Assembly (NCBI GenBank): GCA_016342415.1
Contig: JAEIOD010000002.1
Coordinates: forward strand, 276,338 to 340,337
Direction of reading: 5' to 3'
Source of the DNA: Clostridiales bacterium
GTDB taxonomy: Bacteria; Bacillota; Clostridia; Peptostreptococcales; Acidaminobacteraceae
DNA length: 64,000 nt
Below, one piece after another: positions 1 through 10,406 of this stretch (within the stretch, counting starts at the first letter, position 1; every line of letters starts with the position of its first letter). Made by a program: the position numbers and the translations under genes. The notes under the pieces were generated by a model. The model ran no database searches, had not been told where the DNA came from, and saw only the letters and a list, made by a program, of their open reading frames with translations.

Positions 1-3000
1 CCAATTAAATCCGCATTAGAGGATTCATAAACATTGATACTGATGTTGGTATCATTTGTAAATCCTAAAGTATCTTCTGCTTCAAAAGAAATTGTAGCAG
101 TACCAAGAGGTGACAGTCCTCCGGATTCATTAATTTTGTAGGTTAATTCTTGAGCGTTTGCATCATAAGTAAACACTTCAAACAATGACGTGTTACTGTT
201 TCCAGTGATCCTAATGTTTAGTGGATCTGAATTATTTCTACCTACAAAGAACTCAGACACATCAATTACAACCGTTCCTAAAACACCCGCTTCATCATTT
301 GGCCCTGAATATTTAGCCGCATCTACTTTGGATTGAATGACATCTGGTCGATAACCAGCAATACCAGTCAAAGCAATTGAGTACTCAGCATTTTCAATAT
401 CATTTGATGTCACTTTTAATACTCCCGTTTTAACACCAGGTGAATCTGCTTCAAATACTATTGAAAATGTTGTATAAGAATTAGGTGCTACTTTAAGGGT
501 ATTCGTTAACATGGTTCTTGAACTTCCACTTCCAGAGAATTTATAGTTTGCATCATCATCACCTTCAAACCACATCGTGTCGATTTCAAGTGTGATATCT
601 CCTCTATTGTAGATTGTTATTTCTGAACTTTTATATTCATCTACATAGTTAATACCAAAATCAATTCCCTCAGAATCGATTTTTGCATCTGATGATCCCA
701 AACCTAATTTTGGTCCGTTGAAGGCAATTTCATAGATTTCATCGCCGAGTTCGCTTCTTGTATCAGTATACTTAAAAATCAATTGATCTTTAAAATTAAG
801 GACAGGGTTTTCCCCGCGTCCGTTTGCCCCTTCTGCATTATCAGAAATTGAAGCACTATCACCTAATGTGATGGCTGTAGAAGAAATAGAACCAATGAAT
901 TTTTTTGTATTAGAATTGGTCTCAGTTAATGTAATGGTTTCTTCTTCTCCACTCGTCAAGTTTTTATACAACACTGTGATTGATTCACTTATTGTACTGT
1001 CTAGATTTGCACTTTCATCTTCGACCATAAAGTACAAGGTTTCACCAAACTCAAATATATGCGGATAAACATCACCATTTATATCTACAATATTCATACC
1101 TATTGTTTTTCTAGAAAACTTAGATGTTCCATCCAAGATTACCTTACCATTGAATGTATAATCATATGCATCTCTTACATCTATTTGTGTATTCGTTAAT
1201 GTTAAAGTTGAATTCGAACCAATATTCATTGACGAATTAACCACATCTTTTATTTTTATACTACCATTACTGATAGTTGCACTTGCCGAATTATTAATTA
1301 AAAAATCATTCAAAATGATTTCTTTACCTTGTAAATCAATATCGGAACCATTAGAAACTCTAAAATCAAAATTGTCACCAATAAAATCCAAGGTACCTGT
1401 CGAAAGAATTGTTGTACCATTGAAATATATAATTGGGATTGAATTACCATTGTCCTTATTACCAACTGAAAAATAACCATAGTTTCCTACTGTTACATCT
1501 CCTTGTATCGTTAGACTACCTGTTCCTTTGGTATTTTCTAACATCTTTCCAGAGTTAATAGTCACATTTCCGTATAAATCAGTATGGCCATAAGACTCAA
1601 AGGTTCCACCATTCATGATCAAAACACCAAGATCACCATTATCACCTGTGTTTTTAATGATAAATTTACCACTATTAATCGTGAGTAAATCATCTGATCC
1701 AAAGTCTATACTTGAATTTACGATTATTTCACCTGTATTTAATGTTGCTGTATCATACTGATAAAAATACGAAGCTGTTAGTGAACCCTTGTCCATAACA
1801 AACGTACCACTATTGTTAAATGTTGAAAGATTTAACACACCATCAACAATGTGAGCAGCTTTCCCACTTGAAACTTCTAAGCTCCCACTGATAAAAGTAC
1901 CATCAAAGGTAAAATTCCCCATGCTGTTGTAACTTTGAGCTAAAGATACTGTAGAATCTGTGATTGTTGTATCACCAACTGTGTTTATTGTATAAAAATC
2001 AACATTACTATTTGAGCTAAAATCAGCATTACCAATCACTGAGAAAGTAGTTGAATATAGAGTATCAATCACAGCATTTGAGACTACTAAGTTACCATTA
2101 ATCCAGATGTTTTTACCACTTGAATCTGCATCTGATAAGGTTCCACCATTTAGTATCATATTACCAGTCAATGTTAAGCTGCCTTCTTGTCTCGTTAGAA
2201 CACCTGTAAAATCAGAGGCCAGTGTTAAATTTCTTATAGTTGTTATGTCAGTAATATTAATCGTTTCCGATGAGTTTTCAATTAAGACAGAATCAAAGTT
2301 TAAAGGTACTACACCTTCATTCCAGTTTGCTGGGTTGTACCAATCTGAATCTCCTGCAGTACCAGTCCAAATTTTGTCTGGACGTTTGTACTTAATTGTT
2401 CGACCATCATACAAGACACCTAAATTATCATCAACATCACCGCCAGGTATTATTACAGAAAATATACCTGAATGTGTATCCGTTTCAGTCAATGTATAGG
2501 CACCAGCTGTAATTGTTTCTTGAGCAGATGATGTGTTTTGATCATGATCTGTTATATAAAGGTACAAGTCACCACTTACGTTAGTCGTGAAATCCTCATT
2601 TACATCTCCAAAGTACCCTATTCCTTGGGTGACAAAACTACCAGAATTAATGTAAGTCATATCCCCATTTTGTTCTACCATATCAATCATAATGCCACTT
2701 GCATTAATATGAGTATTGTCAAGTATCAAAGTTGCTCCACCATTATTATAGAACTGTGCATATTCATCTCTCGGTATTAAAATATCGATATTTCGAATAG
2801 TTGAGTTTGAACTCGCAGCATTATCCATATAAATCATCTCTAGTGAAGTACCAAGTGGAAACTCAACTTCAGTATCATCCAAATACATAGCGATATCACC
2901 ACCACCCGATACAGTTCCTGTAAAAATAGTTCTACCACCATAGAAGTAAACATCCGATGTTGACCCATTAGAATTATTGGGATTTGCAGTAATTGTAGTG

Positions 3001-5738
3001 TCTGCTGTGATTGTCGTATCACCATAGAACTCGTTCGATGTGCCAAATGTCAATACTGGTACATCCACTGTTACAACTGCAGTTGAAGTTACTGTGATAT
3101 TGGAATAGTTGACGGAATCCGAGTAATTCAAATCTGTAAGCCCATTAAAAGTGACATTTGCAAAATTACCAACTGTTCCATTAAACGTTACATCGTCAAA
3201 CGTTACAGCATATGGACTCCCAACTGTCGTAGTTTGAGAAGCTGCATTTTCTGTGATTACACTTGCTCCGTTAAATACTGCTCCAGAAATATTCAGATTA
3301 GTTGTATCTGATATAGTAGAAGTAGAATTAAAATTACTGTATATCAATGTTACATCTGATGTATTTGCAATATCTACATGGTTATTGTAGACAACACTTC
3401 CATCATAATATGACGAGTTGTTACTAATAGTGTTAGATGCACCATTCAGAGTCAAACTAGAGAATGATACACTCCCATTATTTTGAACATCGATACTATC
3501 AGTTACTGTTGTATAATTAGAATTGATTGATCCTGCTACATTTTTGATGATCATGCCACCATCAATAATCAATGGATTACCTGATTGCCCATATATGCTT
3601 AAGTTGTTAGAGATAGTGTCAACATTTAAGTGCCCTTTTATATTAGAACCGTTATAACCATTTATAGATACAGTTCCCATATCATTTATGATGACATCAT
3701 TCTCTACAGTTAATTTACTACTGATTGTCAAATTACCACCATTAGCAGTAATAGATGACATAGTTGTTTCACTTCCTTGTAAATGAACAGCTCCAGTAAA
3801 TGCTGAATCTATCTCAAATTTCAAAACTTCTATCGTGGTTGTAACACTTGGACCAGTTGATCCTGTTATCCTAACATTATCAGTTGAATTAGGTACAACA
3901 CCCAATACCCAGTTGTCTGTATCATACCAGTCTGTTGATACGGAACCATCCCACACAACAAAGGGTTTAATCAATTGAATGACCACATTCTCAGAACCAT
4001 CTGTATAAGTTGCTGTGATATTTTCATCTTTACTATCAATCGATAATGTATTATTATCGTGTGCATCTGCTGCTTGTATCGATACATTCAATTGCGTTGT
4101 GTTTATAAATATACCTGAATTAGCACTCGTCTCTGTTAATGTTAATGTTTCTCTATCACCAGTGGTACTAGTAACTATCACTGATATTGTATCTGCGGAG
4201 TTGTTCAAACTTTTATTTTTATCATCTACTGTCACGTATAATGCTGTGCCAGTATCTATTGAATCAATGATATTTTGAGAGCCATCCGAAAATTTTCCAA
4301 CAGCTTCAACTAAATACTCACCTGAATTTGCAAAAGTAATCGCATGATTTGATAGATTTATTTGATTATTCAATAGAACTGTAGCATCTAAACTCGAATT
4401 GTCTAAAATTAAACCATTATTAATATTTAATCTAGAGCCATCGTGTCGGTAAAAATTAAAATCAGAATTACTAATTGTTGTACCATTAGTAGTTAGTTGA
4501 TAAATTTCAAGCGGTGAACCTGAAGTATTTAAGTCAACAACACTTGAGCCAAATGTCATTGTGTTATAACTGTTCGCGGTTATTAATCCTGACTGAGTAA
4601 CATTGGCCCCAAATGATAAAGTATTATAACCTGTTAAAGTCAAGGGTCCTGCATTACTATATATGCCTGTAAATGTTGATGTTTGAACACTTTGAAGATC
4701 TATACTAGAATCAACATCTAGTGTTGTATCCCCTGCAACACTTATTGAAGGACTAATGATAATATCACCATCAGTCGCACTAAGGTTAGCTAATAAAGTC
4801 AAATAAGCCTGAGTAGATTCAAGTTTACCTCCAGCTTCAAGTATTACATCACCTGTAATAGATGCACTAAAAAGACTTGAATTTGTGTAAATCAAATCTG
4901 AGTTGTTAACTGTTACATTACCTCCTAATGTTCCAATATAACCTGTTAAGACTGAAGAATTGGTTAAACTAACTATGCCATCGATAGGACCAGCATTTGC
5001 AACCGTAACATTACTACTTGAAGAAGTGTAATTTCCATCTACATTTCTCAAATCAGAAATTGTACTATCAGTAACAATAAGATCACCAAGGACAGTATAA
5101 ATTCTACTAATTATGCTGGTATTGGTCATCGTAAGATCTGTCGTTGTATAGAATTCGCCTGTTGATTGACTGTTATTTAATACCGAATTACCTGTAACGG
5201 TTGCATCAACAATTGATGAACCTGTCAAATCCATATTTCCATTAACTGTTACATCACCTGTAGTCGTAGATGTCATGACTAAATTACCCGAAACATCTAA
5301 GGTTATGCCAGCAGATAGCGTAGAATTACTAATTGTTAGATTACCACTATAAGGACTTCCACCACGTTCTCCAACAATAATTGTTCCATTACCCGTAAAG
5401 GTTACATTATCAAATGATGCATCTCGATTTATTGTAATCGTTGGATTATTAGACAAATTGATTGTAACACCAGTTGATGCACTCGTAATATTAAAATTAT
5501 ATATTGTTGTGTGCTCTGTTATATTAATGACTTTGTTAGTTACAGAGTCGTTAATTACGACATCTACTGTGGATTGTGGTGTACCTGCATCCCAATTATT
5601 GGTATCACTCCATTCCGATGACGTATCTCCTATCCATGTAGTCGTTGTTCCTGCAGTTTCCCCAAATGACACTAAGATTGATAAAACTATACATATCATT
5701 AGTGAAATCACACCAACACTTTTTCTTTTTATACTCAT
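1..5738 (-). CDS. Giant secreted repeat surface protein, N-terminal 1912 residues (C-terminus beyond window)
   Basis: The minus-strand frame stays open from an ATG at 5738, with GGGAGG just upstream, to the window edge. Residues 1-27 form a signal peptide: lysine/arginine start, hydrophobic core, then VSFGETAG. Three units of about 530 residues follow. Each opens with a Trp-rich box of the form W-x-G-x(n)-W-x(4)-NW (near residues 32, 593 and 1117), continues as Asn/Ser/Thr-rich beta repeats, and closes with an LTET-x(2-4)-G/K-x-F module (near 530, 1080 and 1600). Residues about 1675-1790 resemble a choice-of-anchor D (ASH-like) domain, and about 1795-1905 an Ig/cadherin-like domain. Such beta-solenoid proteins are usually exported adhesins or cell-surface layers; that role is inferred from composition only. 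No anchor signal is visible because the C-terminus is missing. The MerR gene ends 16 bp upstream, so the two are probably co-transcribed. Confidence 0.85.
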   Translation of the reverse strand, partial: MSIKRKSVGVISLMICIVLSILVSFGETAGTTTTWIGDTSSEWSDTNNWDAGTPQSTVDVVINDSVTNKVINITEHTTIYNFNITSASTGVTINLSNNPTITINRDASFDNVTFTGNGTIIVGERGGSPYSGNLTISNSTLSAGITLDVSGNLVMTSTTTGDVTVNGNMDLTGSSIVDATVTGNSVLNNSQSTGEFYTTTDLTMTNTSIISRIYTVLGDLIVTDSTISDLRNVDGNYTSSSSNVTVANAGPIDGIVSLTNSSVLTGYIGTLGGNVTVNNSDLIYTNSSLFSASITGDVILEAGGKLESTQAYLTLLANLSATDGDIIISPSISVAGDTTLDVDSSIDLQSVQTSTFTGIYSNAGPLTLTGYNTLSFGANVTQSGLITANSYNTMTFGSSVVDLNTSGSPLEIYQLTTNGTTISNSDFNFYRHDGSRLNINNGLILDNSSLDATVLLNNQINLSNHAITFANSGEYLVEAVGKFSDGSQNIIDSIDTGTALYVTVDDKNKSLNNSADTISVIVTSTTGDRETLTLTETSANSGIFINTTQLNVSIQAADAHDNNTLSIDSKDENITATYTDGSENVVIQLIKPFVVWDGSVSTDWYDTDNWVLGVVPNSTDNVRITGSTGPSVTTTIEVLKFEIDSAFTGAVHLQGSETTMSSITANGGNLTISSKLTVENDVIINDMGTVSINGYNGSNIKGHLNVDTISNNLSIYGQSGNPLIIDGGMIIKNVAGSINSNYTTVTDSIDVQNNGSVSFSSLTLNGASNTISNNSSYYDGSVVYNNHVDIANTSDVTLIYSNFNSTSTISDTTNLNISGAVFNGASVITENAASQTTTVGSPYAVTFDDVTFNGTVGNFANVTFNGLTDLNYSDSVNYSNITVTSTAVVTVDVPVLTFGTSNEFYGDTTITADTTITANPNNSNGSTSDVYFYGGRTIFTGTVSGGGDIAMYLDDTEVEFPLGTSLEMIYMDNAASSNSTIRNIDILIPRDEYAQFYNNGGATLILDNTHINASGIMIDMVEQNGDMTYINSGSFVTQGIGYFGDVNEDFTTNVSGDLYLYITDHDQNTSSAQETITAGAYTLTETDTHSGIFSVIIPGGDVDDNLGVLYDGRTIKYKRPDKIWTGTAGDSDWYNPANWNEGVVPLNFDSVLIENSSETINITDITTIRNLTLASDFTGVLTRQEGSLTLTGNMILNGGTLSDADSSGKNIWINGNLVVSNAVIDTLYSTTFSVIGNADFSSNSNVDFYTINTVGDTTITDSTVSLAQSYNSMGNFTFDGTFISGSLEVSSGKAAHIVDGVLNLSTFNNSGTFVMDKGSLTASYFYQYDTATLNTGEIIVNSSIDFGSDDLLTINSGKFIIKNTGDNGDLGVLIMNGGTFESYGHTDLYGNVTINSGKMLENTKGTGSLTIQGDVTVGNYGYFSVGNKDNGNSIPIIYFNGTTILSTGTLDFIGDNFDFRVSNGSDIDLQGKEIILNDFLINNSASATISNGSIKIKDVVNSSMNIGSNSTLTLTNTQIDVRDAYDYTFNGKVILDGTSKFSRKTIGMNIVDINGDVYPHIFEFGETLYFMVEDESANLDSTISESITVLYKNLTSGEEETITLTETNSNTKKFIGSISSTAITLGDSASISDNAEGANGRGENPVLNFKDQLIFKYTDTRSELGDEIYEIAFNGPKLGLGSSDAKIDSEGIDFGINYVDEYKSSEITIYNRGDITLEIDTMWFEGDDDANYKFSGSGSSRTMLTNTLKVAPNSYTTFSIVFEADSPGVKTGVLKVTSNDIENAEYSIALTGIAGYRPDVIQSKVDAAKYSGPNDEAGVLGTVVIDVSEFFVGRNNSDPLNIRITGNSNTSLFEVFTYDANAQELTYKINESGGLSPLGTATISFEAEDTLGFTNDTNISINVYESSNADLI

Positions 5739-5754
5739 AATTACCTCCCATTTT

Positions 5755-6468
5755 TTAATGCTTATTCAATAAAAATAGATTTAATATCTCGCTTTTATGA
5801 TTACTATTCAATAGGCTTTCCGAAAAATTATCTTCTTCGACGACTAAGAACATGTTCTCCACTAGTTTATATACTATATAATCATCTAGCTTATGAATTA
5901 TGTAACGACTTTTAATCCTACTGACATATTTTTTTATCTCCAATTGATCTGTAGAGCCTATCAATCTATCTATATTAAGAATATCCTCTAAAGTAGCACT
6001 ATATAATTCACATGAACCTTTTCTAATTATCATATTTTCAACAAGTGTCATTTGGTCCTTACTTAACTCTTGCCTAAGCCATTTTAATTCATCATGTTCA
6101 TCTATATGGTTCACAACACTTTTATGATTTGGATTATTCGTAGAAATTATTTTTTCAATAACTTGCTTCCGTCTTCTTAAAGCCTTCATTGTACAGTGAG
6201 TTTCAATGTAACTCTTTTCAATATCAGTCGATAAGTCCTCAAAATTATTATCTATATTTTCTTTGATTTCATCTAATGAGAGCCCCAACTCTTTTAACTT
6301 AATAATCAATATTAACTTATCAAATGCCAATTGGTTATAATACCAATAACCATTACTATCAAAATGTGATGGTACTATTAAATCAATTTCTTTATAATGT
6401 CTCAACGTCTTACGAGATACTGATAGCAATTCAGATATCACCTTTGATGTATATATTTTCTCATTCAT
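5755..6468 (-). CDS. MerR-family transcriptional regulator
   Basis: A 237-residue protein whose N-terminus (about 1-70) is a MerR winged helix: the TSKVISELLSVSRKTLRHYK helix-turn-helix, then the GYWYYN wing and a KELGLSLDEI helix. A coiled segment runs to about residue 115. The remaining 120 residues match no effector domain I recognise and lack an obvious metal-binding cysteine pair. The start is placed at 6468 because GGAGGTG lies 7 nt upstream; a longer in-frame reading to 6570 would run through the promoter. It is followed after 16 bp by the giant surface protein gene. A promoter with MerR-like geometry lies directly upstream, so autoregulation and control of the surface protein are likely. 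Its ligand is unknown. Confidence 0.88.
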   Translation of the reverse strand: MNEKIYTSKVISELLSVSRKTLRHYKEIDLIVPSHFDSNGYWYYNQLAFDKLILIIKLKELGLSLDEIKENIDNNFEDLSTDIEKSYIETHCTMKALRRRKQVIEKIISTNNPNHKSVVNHIDEHDELKWLRQELSKDQMTLVENMIIRKGSCELYSATLEDILNIDRLIGSTDQLEIKKYVSRIKSRYIIHKLDDYIVYKLVENMFLVVEEDNFSESLLNSNHKSEILNLFLLNKH

Positions 6469-6487
6469 TTTTACACCTCCTTCATTT

Positions 6488-6518
6488 ATTTTACAGTTGG
6501 ACCTCAGGGCCAAGTCAA
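6488..6518 (-). promoter_or_regulatory. MerR-type promoter/operator of the merR-surface protein unit
   Basis: Read on the minus strand, TTGACT (6513-6518) and TAAAAT (6488-6493) are separated by 19 bp rather than the usual 17, the spacing MerR-family activators act on. A 17-bp near-perfect dyad, TTGGCCCTGAGGTCCAA (6497-6513, one mismatched pair), sits inside the spacer. The expected transcript start is near 6481, 13 nt before the chosen ATG. Confidence 0.75.
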
Positions 6519-6540
6519 GTAATAGATAATTACCTTCAAA

Positions 6541-7092
6541 GAAGCATATAATTATTATTAGAAGAGGCAATTATGAGTTCAATATTCAGTTTTCAATATA
6601 CAAGTTTAATTAATTATACATTTTTTATTGATCAATCATATTATACATAAATAAATTTGATAATATTTCATGAAAATTTCATAAGCGGAGTCTTCCTCTG
6701 GACAAACACATAAGAATCATAAACGAAAGAAATTATAAGTATTAATTGGATATTCATTTATTAATCTTGAACGGGAAAAATAACAATGTTCTATGGATGG
6801 GTAGAAAGACACAAATACTTGATTATATGCCTAAATGTAAGAATCAAAAATTGTCGCGGTTTCATTATAATCAAAGATTGGAAGTTAATTTTAATCTTTC
6901 GTATATCCAAAAAAAAGAATCTCCAAAAGGAGACCCTTAAATGTTCAATATATTAAGTAATTTTCTGAACATAATGCTATAGTATATTTCTAAAACACCA
7001 AGCATATAAACATCAAAATTGGTCAAAGGCAGTCACGCCAATCCAGCCGATCTCTACAAATCAGTGTTTGCAACGTTCTCAGAAGCCACTCC
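6541..7092. other. Intergenic region, no supported gene
   Basis: AT-rich DNA between the merR promoter and the end of guaA. It contains the guaA terminator (6909-6934) and a 7-bp inverted repeat ATGTTCA/TGAACAT (about 6941-6972) within the guaA 3' untranslated region. A 64-codon reading at 6746-6940 has no ribosome binding site and no recognisable motifs, so it is not called. The stretch 7017-7090 has noticeably higher G+C than its surroundings, but I see no feature in it. Confidence 0.6.
6909..6934 (-). terminator. Terminator downstream of guaA
   Basis: On the minus strand GTCTCC-TTTT-GGAGAT forms a short hairpin with one G-U pair. It is followed within two bases by a run of eight T. It lies about 160 bp beyond the guaA stop codon. 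Confidence 0.6.
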
Positions 7093-8628
7093 TTACTCCC
7101 ACTCAATTGTACTTGGTGGCTTAGATGTAATGTCATATAATATTCTATTTACATTAGGTACTTCATTTACAATTCTAGAAGAAATCTTATCTAGTACTTC
7201 ATAAGGCAGTCTTGCCCAATCTGAAGTCATACCATCAATTGATGTTACTGCTCTAATGCCAATTGCATGTGTATGTGTTCTTTCATCACCCATAACACCA
7301 ACAGTTTTTACATTAGGTAGTGCTGTAAAGTATTGCCATACATCTTTTTCTAGACCAGCATTCTTTATCTCTTCTCTTAATATTGCATCTGATTCTCTTA
7401 CAAGGAATAATGCTTCTTCATTCACTTCACCCATAATTCGAATCGCAAGGCCTGGACCTGGGAAAGGTTGTCTCCAAATTAATTCTGGATGTATGCCTAA
7501 CTCAAGACCTGTTTGTCTTACTTCGTCTTTAAATAAGTCTCTTAAAGGTTCACATAATTCAAAATCTATATCATCTGGTAAACCACCAACATTATGATGC
7601 GATTTAATCACTTCAGCAGTATCAGTACCTGATTCAATGACATCTGGATAAATTGTACCTTGAACTAAGAATTTAACACCTTCAAGTTTATTTGATTCTT
7701 CTTCAAATACTCTGATGAATTCTTCACCGATTATTTTTCTTTTTTTCTCTGGATCAGTTACACCTTTAAGTCTTGCAAGGAATCTGTCTTTACAATTAAC
7801 TCTCACCAAGTTCATGTTAAACTCTCTACCGAAAGTCTCTTCTACCTGATCACCTTCATCTTTTCTCATTAGACCATGGTCAACGAAAATAGCTGTTAAG
7901 TTCTCTCCAATTGCCTTTTGTACCAATATTGCGGCAACAGATGAATCAACACCACCAGAAAGACCAATAATAGCTTTATTATCTCCGATTTGATCTTTAA
8001 TTTTTTGTACCGATTCTTCAACAAAGTTTGCTGTTGTCCATTCGCCTGTACAACCACATACTTCATATAAGAAGTTATTAATTAAAGTTCTTCCAAAAGG
8101 AGTATGCTCTACTTCTGCATGGAACTGTACACCATAAAGATGTTTCTCTTTATTTCTCATAGCAGCAACCGGTGTTGAAGTTGTAGATGCTGTTATTTCA
8201 AAACCTTTCGGCGCCTTATCAATAAAGTCAAAATGACTCATCCAACATGTAGAACCCGTCTCTACACCCTTAAATAACTGATTGTTATCTTTTATTTCAA
8301 GCTCAATTTTACCATACTCACGTTGATCAGCATTTCTTACTTCGCCACCTAACACATGTGCCATTAGTTGTGCACCATAACAAATACCTAATACAGGAAT
8401 ACCCAACTCAAATACTTCTTTTTCAATACTCGGAGCACCTTCTTCATAAACTGAATTTGGTCCACCCGTGAAAATAACACCCGTTGGCTTTTTTTCCTTT
8501 ATAGCTTTAAGGGCATTTTTATAAGAATAAACTTCCGAATAAACTTTCGCTTCTCTTACACGTCTTGCAATTAATTGATTGTATTGTCCACCGAAGTCAA
8601 CAACAATGATCATCTCTTTGTTCTCCAT
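7093..8628 (-). CDS. guaA: GMP synthase (glutamine-hydrolysing)
   Basis: A 511-residue GMP synthetase, the normal full length. It converts XMP to GMP using ATP and the amide nitrogen of glutamine, in the cytosol. The N-terminal class I amidotransferase domain (about 1-190) has the nucleophile Cys83 in GICYGAQ and the paired His/Glu in VQFHAEVEH. The ATP-pyrophosphatase loop SGGVDSS follows near residue 226. The C-terminal dimerisation domain ends in the family's invariant [16 protein letters not shown] precedes the ATG. The gene starts 11 bp after guaB ends, so the two GMP-forming steps from IMP are one operon driven by the promoter upstream of guaB. Confidence 0.98.
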   Translation of the reverse strand: MENKEMIIVVDFGGQYNQLIARRVREAKVYSEVYSYKNALKAIKEKKPTGVIFTGGPNSVYEEGAPSIEKEVFELGIPVLGICYGAQLMAHVLGGEVRNADQREYGKIELEIKDNNQLFKGVETGSTCWMSHFDFIDKAPKGFEITASTTSTPVAAMRNKEKHLYGVQFHAEVEHTPFGRTLINNFLYEVCGCTGEWTTANFVEESVQKIKDQIGDNKAIIGLSGGVDSSVAAILVQKAIGENLTAIFVDHGLMRKDEGDQVEETFGREFNMNLVRVNCKDRFLARLKGVTDPEKKRKIIGEEFIRVFEEESNKLEGVKFLVQGTIYPDVIESGTDTAEVIKSHHNVGGLPDDIDFELCEPLRDLFKDEVRQTGLELGIHPELIWRQPFPGPGLAIRIMGEVNEEALFLVRESDAILREEIKNAGLEKDVWQYFTALPNVKTVGVMGDERTHTHAIGIRAVTSIDGMTSDWARLPYEVLDKISSRIVNEVPNVNRILYDITSKPPSTIEWE

Positions 8629-8639
8629 GAAAGTCTCCT

Positions 8640-10121
<1,482 letters not shown>

Positions 10122-10195
10122 TTACACACCATTAAACTAACATTTCGTCAAGTCAATTATGATTGTTTTATTATCCCTTTGTATATATTTCATAT

Positions 10196-10224
10196 AATAT
10201 ACCCTTTTAAACCACCCTTGTCAA
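10196..10224 (-). promoter_or_regulatory. guaB-guaA promoter
   Basis: On the minus strand TTGACA (10219-10224), a 17-bp spacer and TATATT (10196-10201) make a near-consensus housekeeping promoter. The start point would be about 10189, leaving a leader of roughly 90 nt before guaB. Confidence 0.8.
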
Positions 10225-10337
10225 CCTATCCTTTAATATATTTATCCTAAAATTTCTTAATTTTTAAAAGAATTCATACTTATTAGTACAATTGCATATT
10301 TATACTCAGCTTGCTTAATGATTAAGGTGTTAAAGTC

Positions 10338-10395
10338 TATTATATGTGTAGACACTCGAAATATTATCCTATAAAATAGAAGAGCACATATAATA
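10338..10395 (+). promoter_or_regulatory. Promoter of the ABC exporter operon, flanked by an 11-bp inverted repeat
   Basis: TAGACA (10349-10354), 17 bp and TAAAAT (10372-10377) form a plausible promoter 30 bp before the first exporter gene. It is bracketed exactly by perfect inverted arms TATTATATGTG (10338-10348) and CACATATAATA (10385-10395). The arms could be half-sites for a regulator; this is inference. Confidence 0.5.
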
Positions 10396-10406
10396 AGGGA
10401 GGTTTT

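Noticed and set aside
1..5738. Plus-strand reading frames opposite the giant surface gene
   Set aside because: They are shadows of the minus-strand gene: no ribosome binding sites and no recognisable domains, while the minus frame is open throughout.
6746..6940. A 64-codon plus-strand reading frame
   Set aside because: No ribosome binding site, no recognisable motif, and its end overlaps the guaA terminator hairpin.
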